Part shown: piece after piece, positions 44,331 to 54,404 of the stretch
How positions within the stretch are numbered: position 1 is the first letter of the stretch
Layout: every line of letters begins with the position of its first letter
NCBI RefSeq assembly: GCF_900102075.1
Contig: NZ_FNAV01000005.1
Span: 248,001-312,000, forward strand
DNA: 64,000 bases
Source: Salipiger thiooxidans
GTDB taxonomy: Bacteria > Pseudomonadota > Alphaproteobacteria > Rhodobacterales > Rhodobacteraceae
Direction: 5' to 3'
Made by a program: the position numbers and the translations under genes
Notes under the pieces: model-generated
What the model was told of the DNA's origin: nothing
Databases searched by the model: none
The model's input: only the letters and a program-made list of their open reading frames with translations

Positions 44331-46856
44331 TCAGGCGACCTGCTTCTTCTCGTCCTTGCGGAGGGGAAGGATCGAGTCCGGCGGGATGCCGCGCTTTTCG
44401 GCGCTGGCCCGGACCCCCTCGCGCAGGGTGGAACTGCGCTTCAGAAGCTTCCGGAACCGCGCCTCGTCGAGGATCAGCAGCGTCGTCGGCACGATCGCAC
44501 GGGCCTCGACCCGGCGCGGCCTGCGGGTCAGCAGCGCCATCTGACCGAACATCTCGCCCCGGCCCAGGCGCCAGCTCTGCCCGGCGTTCTCGAGCTCGAC
44601 CGCGCCGGTCGCGATGAAATAGACGCTGCGCGGGGCGCTGTCCTTGCGCATCAGCAGCGTGCCCGGGTTGACGTAGCTGGCCTTGAGCGACTTCGCGAGG
44701 TGCCGCGCGGCTGTGTCGCTGAGGTCGGCGAACAGCGGGAACTGCCGCACCAGCTCGGTTCGCTGCAGCGCGACGTCGAGCTTCGGGCGCTGCTCGGCGG
44801 CGGTGCGGCGTTCGTCGATGTCATGCATCAGCGTGGTGTGCAGCTCGGGGCCGATCAGCCCGTCCTCGCGCATGGCGGCGTATTCGCGTTCCTCGAGCCG
44901 CAGGGCAGTGCGGCGGATGAAGCGGCGCTCGATCTCTTCGGCATAGCCCGGGTACTGCAGCCGCAGCCCGTCGAGCGCGGTCTCCACCGCCTCCATGCGG
45001 CGGCTCAGGAGCTCGGTCAGCAGGTCCGAGACGCGGCGGCCGTGGATCCGGCGGATGCGGCCGTGGATGAAGCCGTCGAGGTCGCGCAGGATCAGCTTCT
45101 GGGCCAGCAGCAGCTCGAAGCGGTCGGCGGTGAGCCGCGCCAGCGGGTGCGAGAGCCGCAGCCTGTTGTGCAGCATCACCGCGAAGGTGAAGCTCTTGCC
45201 GTAGGCGGTGCTGCGTCGCCCGGCGCGGCCATAGCCACTGCGGCCGTTGCTGCGCGTGGCTTCGATCAGCCGGTCGACGTCCGAGAGCAGCCGCTCCGCC
45301 AGCCGCGACGAGACCGAGTGGTCGCGCACCCGTGCGATCACCGTGTCGCGCTCGGCGCCCGCCAGTGCGATCAGCCCGAGGGTGATGCGGTCGCGGTCGA
45401 GGATCTCGGTGTTCTCCTCGGCGTCTTTCACCGCCGCCTCCAGCCGGTCGCCGGCGCGCTTGGCCTCGCCCCGCACGATCTCGCGGTCGAGGTCGTAGTT
45501 GGCGGTGGTCTTCGCCACGTCCTCGCGCACCGTCTGCAGGGCCACGGCGATGACCTGCTTGGACAGCGCCTGGTCGAGCGGCGACAGCCGGTCGAGCCCG
45601 AGCCGCCGGATCACCCAGCGCAGCGTCGTCCCCTGCACCAGCAGCGTGAACAGCGTGAAGCCGGTGGCGAGGATGCCGACCAGCCGCTTGATCTCGATCG
45701 GGACACGGAAGTTCTCGGTCACCGCGAGCGCCAGTGCCAGCGTCACCGCGCCGCGCAGCCCGCCCCAGAGGATCGCGACGCGGTAGGGGCGTTCCACCAC
45801 CGGCGAGACCCTGAGCGCCGACAGGAGAGGCAGCAGCCCGAACAGGATCACCGCCCGCGCCACCATCGCCGCCAGCACCACCACGCCCACGAGGATCACG
45901 TCGCTGAGCCGGAACTCTTCCAGCATGCGCGGGATCAGGAGGGCGGCGAGGATAAAGATCAGCGCCCCGGCCCAGTGCGCCAGCAGGTCCCAGACCTCGC
46001 GCAGGTTGGTCCAGGCCTGCGGCGGCAGCCGGCCGGGCCCGACGATGTTGAGCGTGAGACCCGCCGCCACCACGGCGATCACGCCCGAGGCGCCGACGCT
46101 CTGTTCGGCGATGATGTAGGCGAGGTAGGGCACCGCAACCGAGATCGACTGTTGCGCCAACTCGTATTGCTCGAAGAGACCCATCAACCGCAGCATCACC
46201 CGGCCGACGATCCAGCCGGTCAGCGCGCCGCCGGCGATGAGCACCGGGAAGCGGGTCAGCGCGTCCTCGAGCGTCGGGTCGGGCAGGCCCAGCATGACGA
46301 AGCCGAGGAAGAAGCCGAAGAGCGCGATGGCGGCGGCATCGTTCAGCAGGCTCTCGCCCTCGATGATGCGCGCCAGCCGGCGCGGCGCCGACAGCGAGCG
46401 GAAGATCGAGATCACCGCCGAGGGATCCGTGGTCGAGACGATGGCGCCCACCAGCAGGCAGGCCACCAGCGGCAGGGACGAGGCCCAGGACAGCGCGATC
46501 CCCACGGTCAGCGTCGCCACGATCACCGCCACCACCGCCATGACGAGGATCGGCACCCAGTCGTCGGCCATGCGTCGCACGTCCATGCCCAGTGTCGCCT
46601 GGAACAGCAGGGTGGGCAGGAATACGTAGAGGAAGACGTTCGCCCGGATCGGCAGGTTGATGATCGTCTCCGCCACCGGGTTCAGCGCATCCGTCAGCGA
46701 CGTTCGCAACAGGAAGATCGCCCCAGCGGCGATCAGTATGCCGAGGACGGCGAGGATCACGCTGTACGGCAGCTGGAGCCGGGCCGCGAGCGGCTCGGCC
46801 ATGCCGATCACGAGAAACAGCGAGGCGATGACAGTGGTGACCAGAACGATGTCCAT
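44331..46856 (-). CDS. CPA1-type cation/proton antiporter with cyclic-nucleotide-binding domain
   Basis: Large membrane protein of about 841 residues. Residues 1-420 form a 12-13 TM antiporter; STTDPSAVISIF and GESLLNDAAAIALFGF are the ion-binding signatures of the CPA1 (NhaP/NHE) family. A helical cytoplasmic region follows, and residues about 710-820 form a Crp-like ligand-binding beta roll (PGTLLMRKDSAPRSVYFIATGAVELEN in short motifs, GRGEMFGQMALLTRRPRRVEA). This suggests Na+ or K+/H+ exchange gated by a nucleotide or by membrane signals. I use ATG at 46856 rather than TTG three codons earlier; there is no clear ribosome binding site. Confidence 0.9.
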   Translation of the reverse strand: MDIVLVTTVIASLFLVIGMAEPLAARLQLPYSVILAVLGILIAAGAIFLLRTSLTDALNPVAETIINLPIRANVFLYVFLPTLLFQATLGMDVRRMADDWVPILVMAVVAVIVATLTVGIALSWASSLPLVACLLVGAIVSTTDPSAVISIFRSLSAPRRLARIIEGESLLNDAAAIALFGFFLGFVMLGLPDPTLEDALTRFPVLIAGGALTGWIVGRVMLRLMGLFEQYELAQQSISVAVPYLAYIIAEQSVGASGVIAVVAAGLTLNIVGPGRLPPQAWTNLREVWDLLAHWAGALIFILAALLIPRMLEEFRLSDVILVGVVVLAAMVARAVILFGLLPLLSALRVSPVVERPYRVAILWGGLRGAVTLALALAVTENFRVPIEIKRLVGILATGFTLFTLLVQGTTLRWVIRRLGLDRLSPLDQALSKQVIAVALQTVREDVAKTTANYDLDREIVRGEAKRAGDRLEAAVKDAEENTEILDRDRITLGLIALAGAERDTVIARVRDHSVSSRLAERLLSDVDRLIEATRSNGRSGYGRAGRRSTAYGKSFTFAVMLHNRLRLSHPLARLTADRFELLLAQKLILRDLDGFIHGRIRRIHGRRVSDLLTELLSRRMEAVETALDGLRLQYPGYAEEIERRFIRRTALRLEEREYAAMREDGLIGPELHTTLMHDIDERRTAAEQRPKLDVALQRTELVRQFPLFADLSDTAARHLAKSLKASYVNPGTLLMRKDSAPRSVYFIATGAVELENAGQSWRLGRGEMFGQMALLTRRPRRVEARAIVPTTLLILDEARFRKLLKRSSTLREGVRASAEKRGIPPDSILPLRKDEKKQVA

Positions 46857-47097
46857 GGGGTGCAAATAGGGGCAAAGGCGTGAATTTCGAAAGAGGCCTT
46901 TTGTCGGAGGCCCGCAGTTTCACGCAACTGTGCCCCGCCTGCGCGCGACACTCCGCCAGTACCGGCGTTCCGGGCGGCGAAGGGCCGCGCGAAAGCTGGG
47001 CAGAGGCCCCGGTCTGACGCGGGCGTGAAGGGGCATCGCATTGCACGGTCGAGGCCGCCGGGATAGGCTCTTGGAAAGCAGACAGGAGATGATCGGC

Positions 47098-48822
47098 ATG
47101 GCAGGCAAGGCATCGGGGTATCTTCGCAGCACGGCGCTCGCGCTGGTTGCTTTGGCTGGGCTCGCTGGTCCGGCTGCGGCGGAGAGCCTGTCCGGAGACT
47201 ATCTGGCCGCCCGCCAGGCAAGCTTCTTCGGCGATTTCAAGGCCGCGGGTGACTATTACGGCCGGGCCATCGCCTTCGATCCCGAGAACCCGGCCCTGCT
47301 CGAGCGCGCTGCGCTGGCCCACCTCTCGCTCGGGGACATCCCCCACGCGGTCGAGCTGGCCGAGCGGCTGAGCACGCAGGGCTACCAGAGCCAGATCGGC
47401 CACATGGCGCAGATCGCCGACCTCGCCAAGCGCGAGGATTACGCCACCATCCTCAGCCGCATCGACGAGCAGACCGCCATCGGCCCGCTGGTCGACGGGC
47501 TGGCGCGTGGCTGGGCCGAGCTTGGCCGTGGCGACATGAGCGCCGCCCTCGTCGCCTTCGAGGCGATGGCGCAGGAGCAGGGGCTGCAATCCTTCGCGTC
47601 CTACCACAAGGCCATGGCGCTGGCCTCGGTCGGCGATTTCGAGGGGGCGGAAACGATCTTCGAGGCCGGCGACGCGGGCACGCTGCAATTCACCCGGCGC
47701 GCGGTGCAGGCACGGTCGCAGATCCTCAGCCAGCTCGACCGTCAGGACGACGCGGTGGCGATGATCGACGAGGGCTTCCCGCCCCCGCGCGACCCTTCGC
47801 TGGAACAGATGCGTTCGGCGCTGGTGGCGGGCGAGAAGCTGCCCTTCACCTACGTCAACTCGCCCCGGGACGGCATCGCCGAGGTGTTCTACACCGTGGC
47901 CGGCGCGCTCTCGAGCGAGGCCAACGACGATTTCACGCTGCTCTACTCGCGCATCGCCGAGTACCTGCGCCCGGACCATTCCGGCGCCATCCTGATGTCG
48001 GCGAACCTGCTGGAAAGCCTCGGGCAGTACGATCTTGCGGTCGACACCTTCAAGCGCGTGCCGCGCGACGATGCCGACTATTTCTCGGCCGAGCTGGGCC
48101 GCGCCGAGGCGCTGCGCTCGGACGGCAAGCCCGACGCCGCGGTCGAGGTGCTCGAGCAACTCGCGCAGACCAACGGCAACCAGATCTCGGTGCAGTCGGC
48201 GCTTGGCGACATGATGCGCCAGCTCGAACGCTACGATCAGGCGGTCGCCGCCTATGATGCCGCCATCTCGGGCTTCGTCGAAGAGCACCCGGCGCAATGG
48301 TTCCTCTACTACGCCCGCGGCATCGCCAAGGAGCGGCTCAAGGACTGGCAGGCGGCGGAAGCCGACTTCCGCAAGGCGCTCGAGCTCAACCCGGGCCAGC
48401 CGCAGGTGCTGAACTATCTCGGCTATTCGCTGGTGGAGCACCACGCCAAGCTCGACGAGGCGCTGTCGATGATCGAACAGGCGGTCGCGACCGAGCCCCA
48501 GAGCGGCTACATCGTCGACAGCCTCGGCTGGGCGCTTTACCGGCTGGGCCGCTACGAGGATGCCGTCGCGCATATGGAGCGCGCCGCCGAGCTGATGCCG
48601 GTGGACCCGGTGGTCAACGACCACCTCGGCGACGTCTACTGGGCCGTCGGGCGCACGCTCGAAGCCGAGTTCCAGTGGAAGCGCGCGCTGAGCTTCGTCG
48701 ACTGGGAAGAGGCCTCGGACGAGGTCGATCCCGAGCGCATCCGCCAGAAGCTGAAGGTCGGGCTGGACCAGGTGCTCTCCGAAGAGGGCAAACCTCCGCT
48801 CAAGGTTGCCAATGGCGAATAG
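47098..48822 (+). CDS. exported TPR-repeat protein
   Basis: Protein of 574 residues with a signal peptide ([18 protein letters not shown], cleavage near AAA-ESL). The mature part is made of TPR units, most regular near the end ([83 protein letters not shown]). It is likely a periplasmic scaffold; no enzymatic part is seen. Start chosen for AGGAG at 9 nt. Its stop lies 11 nt inside ispE, a conserved alphaproteobacterial arrangement that implies coupled translation. Confidence 0.88.
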   Translation: MAGKASGYLRSTALALVALAGLAGPAAAESLSGDYLAARQASFFGDFKAAGDYYGRAIAFDPENPALLERAALAHLSLGDIPHAVELAERLSTQGYQSQIGHMAQIADLAKREDYATILSRIDEQTAIGPLVDGLARGWAELGRGDMSAALVAFEAMAQEQGLQSFASYHKAMALASVGDFEGAETIFEAGDAGTLQFTRRAVQARSQILSQLDRQDDAVAMIDEGFPPPRDPSLEQMRSALVAGEKLPFTYVNSPRDGIAEVFYTVAGALSSEANDDFTLLYSRIAEYLRPDHSGAILMSANLLESLGQYDLAVDTFKRVPRDDADYFSAELGRAEALRSDGKPDAAVEVLEQLAQTNGNQISVQSALGDMMRQLERYDQAVAAYDAAISGFVEEHPAQWFLYYARGIAKERLKDWQAAEADFRKALELNPGQPQVLNYLGYSLVEHHAKLDEALSMIEQAVATEPQSGYIVDSLGWALYRLGRYEDAVAHMERAAELMPVDPVVNDHLGDVYWAVGRTLEAEFQWKRALSFVDWEEASDEVDPERIRQKLKVGLDQVLSEEGKPPLKVANGE

Positions 48823-49714
48823 GGTCTTTGCCCCGGCCAAGATCAACCTGACCCTCCACGTCACCGGCCGGCGATCTGACGGCTACCATCTTCTGGACTC
48901 GCTGGTGAGCTTCGCCCCGGTGGGCGACTGGCTGACGGTGGCGCCGGGGGACGGGCTGACGCTCGAGGTCTCGGGGCCCGAAGCTGCCGGCGTGCCCGAC
49001 GACATGAGCAACCTCGCACTCCGGGCGGCCGCACTGCTTGCCGGGCACGAGGGGGCTGCCCTGACGCTTGAAAAAAACCTTCCGGCGGCCTCCGGCATCG
49101 GCGGGGGCTCTGCCGATGCGGCGGCGGCACTGCGGGGCATCGCCACCCTGTCGGGCGAGATCCCGCAGGGGTTCCTCGAACTTCCCGACCTGCTGATGCA
49201 CCGCCACGCCGAGCGCATTCTCGGCCTTGGCGCCGACGTGCCGATGTGCGTGCTCTCGCACCCGCTCCGGGCCCGCGGCATAGGCGAGCGGCTCGGCCTC
49301 GTCACGCTGCCCGACATCGCGGCAGTGTTGGTCAACCCACGCCTGCCGGTGCCCACGCCCGCGGTGTTCAAGGCGCTCGAAACCCGGGACAATCCGCCGA
49401 TGCCCGACACGCTGCCCGAGTTTCCGGACGCGGCCTCGCTCATCGGCTTCCTCGCCAGGATGCGCAATGACCTCGAGGCGCCGGCCCTGAAGGTCGAGCC
49501 CGGGATCCGCGCGGTGCTGGATGCGCTGGCGGGGCAGGGCGGTTGCGGGCTGGCGCGGATGTCGGGATCGGGCGCGACCTGCTTCGGGCTCTTCCTGTCG
49601 GAAGATGACGCCAGGGCGGCCGCGCAGGCGCTGACCGAGGCGCATCCCGGCTGGTGGGTCGCCTCGGGTGTTCTCGGGGATTGCTCGGAGCTGGCGCTGC
49701 CGCGGCCTCAGTAA
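48812..49714 (+). CDS. ispE: 4-diphosphocytidyl-2-C-methyl-D-erythritol kinase
   Basis: GHMP-family kinase of the MEP isoprenoid pathway, 300 residues. Motif 1 is [21 protein letters not shown]; the ATP-binding glycine-rich motif is [17 protein letters not shown]; motif 3 is [12 protein letters not shown]. The ATG is within the upstream TPR gene. It converges on the polyprenyl synthase gene and overlaps its 3' end by 7 nt. That neighbour uses isoprenoid precursors from this pathway, a plausible functional pairing. Confidence 0.95.
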   Translation: MANRVFAPAKINLTLHVTGRRSDGYHLLDSLVSFAPVGDWLTVAPGDGLTLEVSGPEAAGVPDDMSNLALRAAALLAGHEGAALTLEKNLPAASGIGGGSADAAAALRGIATLSGEIPQGFLELPDLLMHRHAERILGLGADVPMCVLSHPLRARGIGERLGLVTLPDIAAVLVNPRLPVPTPAVFKALETRDNPPMPDTLPEFPDAASLIGFLARMRNDLEAPALKVEPGIRAVLDALAGQGGCGLARMSGSGATCFGLFLSEDDARAAAQALTEAHPGWWVASGVLGDCSELALPRPQ

Positions 49715-50712
49715 AGCCGCGCCACCACGAAATCGGCGAGATCAATGAGCAGGTCGCGCAGTTCCGACTGCGGCAGCTCTGTCATTGCGTCCTTTGCCTT
49801 TTCGGCCCAGGCCAGCGCATCGGTGCGGGTGTCCTCGAGCGCGGCGTGGGCGTTCAGCAGCTCCAGCGCATGTTCGAGATCGCCGTCGCGCTGGTCGCCC
49901 TTCTCGATCGTGCGGACCCAGAAGGCGCGCTCTTCATCCGAGGCGCGGGCCACGGCCTTGATAAGCGGCAGGGTCAGCTTGCGCTCGCGGAAGTCGTCGC
50001 CGACGTTCTTGCCGGTGGCCGAGCTGTCGCCCTGGTAATCGAGCAGGTCATCGGCGATCTGGAAGGCGATTCCCAGCGCGTCGCCGTAGGTGAAGAGCGC
50101 CTGCACCTGCTCCTCCGGAACGCCGGCGATGACGCCGCCGACCTCGGTCGCGGCCGAGAACAGCGCCGCGGTCTTGCCACGCACCACCTGCAGATAGATC
50201 TCTTCCGTGGTCTTCAGATCCTGCGCCGCGGTCAGCTGCAGCACCTCGCCCTCGGCGATGGTGGCGGCAGCGTTCGACAGGATGTTGAGCACCCGCAGGT
50301 TGCCGGGCTCGACCATCAGCTGGAAGCTGCGGGCAAAGAGGTAGTCGCCCACCAGCACGCTGGACTTGTTGTCCCAGAGCAGGTTGGCGGTGGGGCGGCC
50401 CCGGCGCTGGCTGCTCTCGTCGACCACGTCGTCATGCAGCAGCGTCGCGGTGTGGATGAACTCGACGGTCGCGGCGAGGTGCACGTGGAACGGCCCCTGG
50501 TAGCCGCAGAGCCGCGCCGAGGCGAGCGTCAGCAGCGGTCGCAGCCGCTTGCCGCCCGCTTCGACGAGGTGCGCAGTGACCTCGGGAATGCGGGGCGCGT
50601 GTTTCGAGGCCATCCGCTCGCGGATCAGCGCGTTGACGCCGCCCATATCCTCGGAAAGCAGTTCTGCGAGCCGGTCATGCGGCTTCTTGTTCGGCGTATC
50701 CAGACCCATCAA
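49708..50712 (-). CDS. ispB: trans-polyprenyl diphosphate synthase (octaprenyl/decaprenyl type)
   Basis: Long-chain prenyl transferase of 334 residues making the ubiquinone side-chain precursor. The first aspartate-rich motif is [15 protein letters not shown], the second is [26 protein letters not shown] and LLGDYLF-like [11 protein letters not shown] are also typical. Chain length cannot be read off safely; Rhodobacterales use UQ-10, so decaprenyl is likely despite the symbol. It ends head-on with ispE (7-nt overlap) and is divergent from the DUF2007 gene. Confidence 0.92.
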   Translation of the reverse strand: MMGLDTPNKKPHDRLAELLSEDMGGVNALIRERMASKHAPRIPEVTAHLVEAGGKRLRPLLTLASARLCGYQGPFHVHLAATVEFIHTATLLHDDVVDESSQRRGRPTANLLWDNKSSVLVGDYLFARSFQLMVEPGNLRVLNILSNAAATIAEGEVLQLTAAQDLKTTEEIYLQVVRGKTAALFSAATEVGGVIAGVPEEQVQALFTYGDALGIAFQIADDLLDYQGDSSATGKNVGDDFRERKLTLPLIKAVARASDEERAFWVRTIEKGDQRDGDLEHALELLNAHAALEDTRTDALAWAEKAKDAMTELPQSELRDLLIDLADFVVARLY

Positions 50713-50764
50713 ACCCTCGGCATCAGGCTCGACAAGGCGGCTGCCCTGTCCTTACATCCCCTTC

Positions 50765-50980
50765 ATGGAAGAGCTTCTTCGCACCAACGACATAACGCTG
50801 ATCCCGCTGGTCAAAACCCTTCTCAACGAGGAGGGTATAGACAGCTTCGAGCTGGACGTAAATATGAGCGTGCTTGAAGGCAGCCTAGGCATTCTGCCGC
50901 GCCGCCTGATGGTCCGGGCCGACCGCATCGAAGACGCCCGACGGGTGCTCCGCATGTACGGGGTCAAGTTTGAGGGCTGA
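50765..50980 (+). CDS. DUF2007 small protein
   Basis: Protein of 71 residues with the DUF2007 pattern: a first helix in MEELLRTNDITLIPLVKTLL, then EEGIDSFELD and RRLMVRADRIEDARRVL. Such proteins have a PII-like ferredoxin fold and are called putative signal-transducing proteins without known function. It overlaps the next gene by 11 nt. The start lies 52 nt from the divergent prenyl synthase gene. Confidence 0.88.
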   Translation: MEELLRTNDITLIPLVKTLLNEEGIDSFELDVNMSVLEGSLGILPRRLMVRADRIEDARRVLRMYGVKFEG

Positions 50981-51743
50981 TCCGTTCCCCGACGACGCGC
51001 TGGTGCGCAACGCGTTCCTGGGCGGTCGCGTGCAGCTCTGGCAGCCGCTAGAGGGCTACCGCGCAGGCATCGACCCGGTGCTGCTGGCGGCAACGATCCC
51101 GGCCCGGTCGGGCGAAAGCGTGCTGGAGCTTGGCTGCGGCGCGGCACCGGCGCTCTGCTGTCTTGGGGTGCGGGTGCCGGGTCTGAAGCTGGCCGGGCTC
51201 GAGATCCAGCCGGGCTACGCGGCGCTGGCGCGGCGCAACCTCGAAGGCAACGGGCTCGACGGCGAGGTGTTCGAGGGTGACATCGCCACCCCTCCCGCCA
51301 CGCTGCGGGCGCTGACCTTCGATCACGTTCTCGCGAACCCGCCCTATTTCGAGGCCGATCGCCGCAGTGCAGCACCGGACGTGGGGCGCGAGATGGCGCT
51401 CGCCGGTCCGGCGCCGATGGCCGCTTGGGCGGCGCTCGCGGCGCGTCGGCTGCGGCCCAGGGGCACCATGACCTTCATCCAGAGGGTCGAGCGGCTGCCC
51501 GAATTGCTGGCCGCGATGCAGGCGGTTTTCGGCTCACTGGAGCTCTGGCCGCTGGCGCCGCGCGCCGGGCGGGCGCCCCGGCTGATTCTTGCTCGCGGTC
51601 GCAAGGGTGGGCGGGCGGCTTTCCGCTTTCACCCGGCCCTCGTGCTGCACGAAGGCGCGCGCCACCTTGAAGATGGCGAGGACTATACCGACGTCATCAG
51701 GGCGACGCTTCGGGAGGGCAAAAGGATGGATTTCCCGGTGTGA
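50970..51743 (+). CDS. TrmN6-like tRNA/N6-adenine methyltransferase
   Basis: SAM-dependent methyltransferase of 257 residues. It has the SAM motif VLELGCGAAPALCCLG and the amino-methylating motif LANPPYF (NPPY), and starts VQLWQPLEGYRAGIDPVLLAA, the hallmark of the TrmN6/YfiC family that makes m6A37 in tRNA1(Val). The exact target in alphaproteobacteria is untested. The start is TTG inside the end of the DUF2007 gene; a GTG 11 codons on is an alternative. Confidence 0.88.
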   Translation: MRADPFPDDALVRNAFLGGRVQLWQPLEGYRAGIDPVLLAATIPARSGESVLELGCGAAPALCCLGVRVPGLKLAGLEIQPGYAALARRNLEGNGLDGEVFEGDIATPPATLRALTFDHVLANPPYFEADRRSAAPDVGREMALAGPAPMAAWAALAARRLRPRGTMTFIQRVERLPELLAAMQAVFGSLELWPLAPRAGRAPRLILARGRKGGRAAFRFHPALVLHEGARHLEDGEDYTDVIRATLREGKRMDFPV

Positions 51744-51857
51744 TCGCCCGGTGTTGACGCATGGTAAAGGATTCTTCAGCACGTTCGCATCTGCAGCGTG
51801 ACTTGAATCGCCGGATGTGCTGCACTGGAAGTTCTAACCCGGCACAAGGAGGAAAGA

Positions 51858-52031
51858 ATGAGCTTGAGTTCGCACCTGCAGGAACTGAAGAAGAAACACC
51901 AGAACCTCTCAACCGCTGTGGAAGAGATGCAGCGCAGTCCGGGCGTGGACGACCTGCATGTCGCCGCCCTGAAGAAACAGAAGCTTCGCATCAAAGAAGA
52001 GATTACGCGGCTCAGCGGACATCCGAACTGA
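51858..52031 (+). CDS. DUF465 (YdcH-type) small protein
   Basis: Small protein of 57 residues, easily missed. Translation gives MSLSSHLQELKKKHQNLSTA, then VEEMQRSPGVDD, LHVAALKKQKLRIKEEITRL and SGHPN. This matches the DUF465/YdcH pattern of a two-helix coiled coil with a conserved LKKxKLxxKDEI-type second helix. A strong AAGGAGG lies 6 nt before the ATG. The function of the family is unknown. Monocistronic between the methyltransferase and a 211-nt gap. Confidence 0.9.
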   Translation: MSLSSHLQELKKKHQNLSTAVEEMQRSPGVDDLHVAALKKQKLRIKEEITRLSGHPN

Positions 52032-52242
52032 TCCGGCATAACTGCTGACGAACCGGTCTGGTGGTCTCACGGGGGCTACCGGGCCGGACCCGAGATACCA
52101 GAAGCCTCTGTCGAACCCGCTGCGGTCCGACCATATCGTCGTCAGATTCACTTAAGAATTCTCTACATTACAGCCAATTTCCTGCCTGCCGAATTCATTA
52201 GTCCCTCTTACATGACCTCTGGTGCCCGGGCCGCCGGGCCGA

Positions 52243-53163
52243 TCAATCGTTGATTGGCTCGAGCGTGCTCTCCAGTTGCTCCCGCAGATGCGCGTGCTGC
52301 TGCGGCAGCTTGAGCGCCTCGCCAAGGTGCGCGGCCTCTTCGTCGCGTGCAAAGCCGGGCTCGGCGGTGGCCACCTCGAACAGCACCCCGCCGGGGCTGC
52401 GAAAGTAGATGGCCCAGAAGTAATCCCGGTCGATCTGCTCGGTCACGTCGAATCCCTGCGCTGTCAGCGAGTCGCGCACCCGCGCCTGCGCATCCCGGTC
52501 AGCCACCGAGAAGGCCACGTGGTGCACGCTGCCCGCGCCCTGATCGGCGCTCGGCAGGTCGCTCTGCACGAGATCCACGATATCGGCGCCGTTGCCATCG
52601 GGCATCCGGAAACGCGTCACCGGTCCGTCGGAGGCCTCCTCGACGTATCCCATGAAGCCCAACAGCTCGGCGGTGGGCGCGACGTCGCGCAGCCGCAGCT
52701 CGACCGAATGGAAGCCGCGCAGCGCCGCGTCCCCGGGCACAGAGCCGCCGGTCCAGGGCGTGCGGGCGTCGTCACATTCGACCAGAGACAGGTCGTCGTC
52801 GTCGGGGCCGTCGAGCTGCAGACGCGCCTCGCCGAAACGCGTCGCCTGCGTCGTGGGGGTGCGCCCCGCGAGCCGGTCGGCCCAGTAGGAGAGGCTGCCC
52901 TTCGGCACCGCGAAAGCGGTGGTCGAGACCTCGCCCGTGCCCGGCGTCCGGCGCTTGGCGTTGGGGAAGGGGAAATAGGTCATCACCGTGCCGGGGGCGC
53001 CGGTCTCGTCGCCGTAGTAGAGGTGGTAGACCTCGGGCCGGTCGAAGTTCACCGTCTTCTTCACACGCCTGAGCCCGAGCAGGTCGGTGAAGAAGGCGTT
53101 GTTGCGGGCGGCACTGGTGGCAAGTGCTGTCACGTGGTGCAGGCCGGCGATATCCTCGATCAT
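52243..53163 (-). CDS. ring-cleaving dioxygenase, VOC superfamily (MhqO/LinE-like)
   Basis: Protein of 306 residues with two vicinal-oxygen-chelate domains. The N-terminus has GLHHVTALATSAARNNAFF, the second domain AGSVHHVAFSVADRDAQARV and SPGGVLFEVATAEPGF; the His and Glu in these are the Fe(II) ligands of hydroquinone-type ring-cleaving enzymes. The substrate is probably a substituted hydroquinone or quinone; no pathway genes adjoin. GAGGAGAG lies 5 nt before the ATG. It follows phaB on the same strand but behind a terminator. Confidence 0.88.
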   Translation of the reverse strand: MIEDIAGLHHVTALATSAARNNAFFTDLLGLRRVKKTVNFDRPEVYHLYYGDETGAPGTVMTYFPFPNAKRRTPGTGEVSTTAFAVPKGSLSYWADRLAGRTPTTQATRFGEARLQLDGPDDDDLSLVECDDARTPWTGGSVPGDAALRGFHSVELRLRDVAPTAELLGFMGYVEEASDGPVTRFRMPDGNGADIVDLVQSDLPSADQGAGSVHHVAFSVADRDAQARVRDSLTAQGFDVTEQIDRDYFWAIYFRSPGGVLFEVATAEPGFARDEEAAHLGEALKLPQQHAHLREQLESTLEPIND

Positions 53164-53241
53164 GGCATCTCTCCTCTGGCATGTGTCGGGGATATAGGGC
53201 GCCGCCCTGCGTCCGCCCACTTGCGCAAGCTCGCGGGCATG

Positions 53242-53269
53242 AAAAAGCCCCGGCGCGGCACGCCGGGGC
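53242..53269 (-). terminator. intrinsic terminator of phaB
   Basis: On the minus strand GCCCCGGCG and CGCCGGGGC form a 9-bp stem with a 5-nt loop followed by five T, 26 nt after the phaB stop. Confidence 0.9.
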
Positions 53270-53294
53270 GAAGATAGTGGCCGCAGGGGCCGGA

Positions 53295-54017
53295 TCAGAC
53301 GAAGAACTGGCCGCCGTTGGCCGAGATCGTCGAGCCGTTGATGAAGCCCGCCGCGTCGGAGGCGAGGAACACCACGCAGCGCGCGATCTCTTCGGGCTCG
53401 CCGAGACGGCCTGCGGGGATCTGGGCGATGATCGACTCGCGCACCTTCTCGGGGACGGCCATGACCATCTCGGTGGCGATGTAGCCCGGGCAGATGGCGT
53501 TGGCGGTGATGCCGGCGCGCGCGCCTTCCTGCGCGAGCGACTTCACGATGCCAAGGTCGCCGGCCTTGGTCGCGGCGTAGTTGACCTGCGCGAACTGGCC
53601 CTTCTGGCCGTTGATCGACGAGATCACGATGACACGGCCGAACTTGCGCTCGCGCATGCCGGGCCAGACCGGGTGCACGGTGTTGAACACGCCGGTGAGG
53701 TTGGTGTCGATCACATCCTTCCACTGCTCCGGGGTCATCTTGTGGAACGGCGCGTCACGGGTGATGCCGGCATTGGCCACCACCACATCAATCGGGCCGA
53801 GATCGGCCTCGACCTTGGCGATCCCTTCCTTGGACGCCTCGTAATCCGCCACGTTCCACTTGTAGGTCCGGATGCCGGTCTCCTCGGTAAAGGCCGCGGC
53901 CTTCTCGTCGTTGCCCGCATAGGTTGCAGCAACCTCATACCCCTCGGCTTTCAGCGCTTTGGAAATCGCTTCGCCAATACCGCGGCTCCCGCCGGTGACC
54001 AGTGCAACTCTCGCCAT
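53295..54017 (-). CDS. phaB: acetoacetyl-CoA reductase
   Basis: NADPH-dependent short-chain dehydrogenase of 240 residues that makes (R)-3-hydroxybutyryl-CoA for polyhydroxybutyrate. It has the Rossmann motif VTGGSRGIGEAISKAL, VVVANAGITRDAPFHKMT, the catalytic Ser in VIVISSINGQKGQFAQ and the YAATKAG Tyr-Lys pair. The phaA gene lies upstream on the same strand but 387 nt away, so phaB may have its own promoter. GGAGGA precedes the ATG. No PHB synthase is in the window. Confidence 0.94.
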   Translation of the reverse strand: MARVALVTGGSRGIGEAISKALKAEGYEVAATYAGNDEKAAAFTEETGIRTYKWNVADYEASKEGIAKVEADLGPIDVVVANAGITRDAPFHKMTPEQWKDVIDTNLTGVFNTVHPVWPGMRERKFGRVIVISSINGQKGQFAQVNYAATKAGDLGIVKSLAQEGARAGITANAICPGYIATEMVMAVPEKVRESIIAQIPAGRLGEPEEIARCVVFLASDAAGFINGSTISANGGQFFV

Positions 54018-54404
54018 AAAATTTTCCTCCGTTCTGGCAGATCGTCTTTGGAAACATCGTTACTTATCAATTCGTGATCGCGCAACAATGTTGCTCTGTA
54101 TCGTCCAACTTAGTCAAAGAGGGCTGGCCGCCCGCTTTTGTCTCGTCCGGTGTACCCGGCACTTTCTGCGGATCCGTGAAACCGCTCCGGAGAGCAGTGC
54201 GCCGTGGGCATGTCCTTGCGCGCCGCGCGGCGGGGGCCGGCGACCGGGTCCTGAGCTTGAGGGTGAAAGGGGAGATGCGGAATGACCCGGACCTTCCGAG
54301 AACAGGGCGGGGTTTCGCCAATGGGGACGATCCGCGCCGGGTCTTCGCAAGCTCTGGTCATGTGAGAGTGCCCGGGGGGCTCATCGCCCCCCGGTCCCGT
54401 TCTG
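54018..54404. other. intergenic region between phaA and phaB
   Basis: About 390 nt. Next to phaA there is a GC hairpin (54372-54394). The 110 nt upstream of phaB are richer in A/T and hold GCAAC-AAT-GTTGC (near 54083), a small palindrome that may be an operator. The middle has no gene with convincing codon use. Confidence 0.45.
54372..54394 (-). terminator. hairpin downstream of phaA
   Basis: CCGGGGGGC and GCCCCCCGG form a 9-bp stem with a 5-nt loop, 10 nt after the phaA stop on the minus strand. No T-run follows, so termination may be partial and allow read-through into phaB. Confidence 0.6.

Noticed and set aside
44821-48864. Open frame of 1347 codons on the minus strand
   Set aside because: It runs antisense across the TPR gene and then out of frame through the antiporter gene; Arg/Ala/Gly-rich translation without motifs.
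54083-54095. GCAAC-AAT-GTTGC upstream of phaB as a PhaR site
   Set aside because: It does not match the CTGC-N3-GCAG type of site I recall for PhaR of related bacteria; too short to claim.
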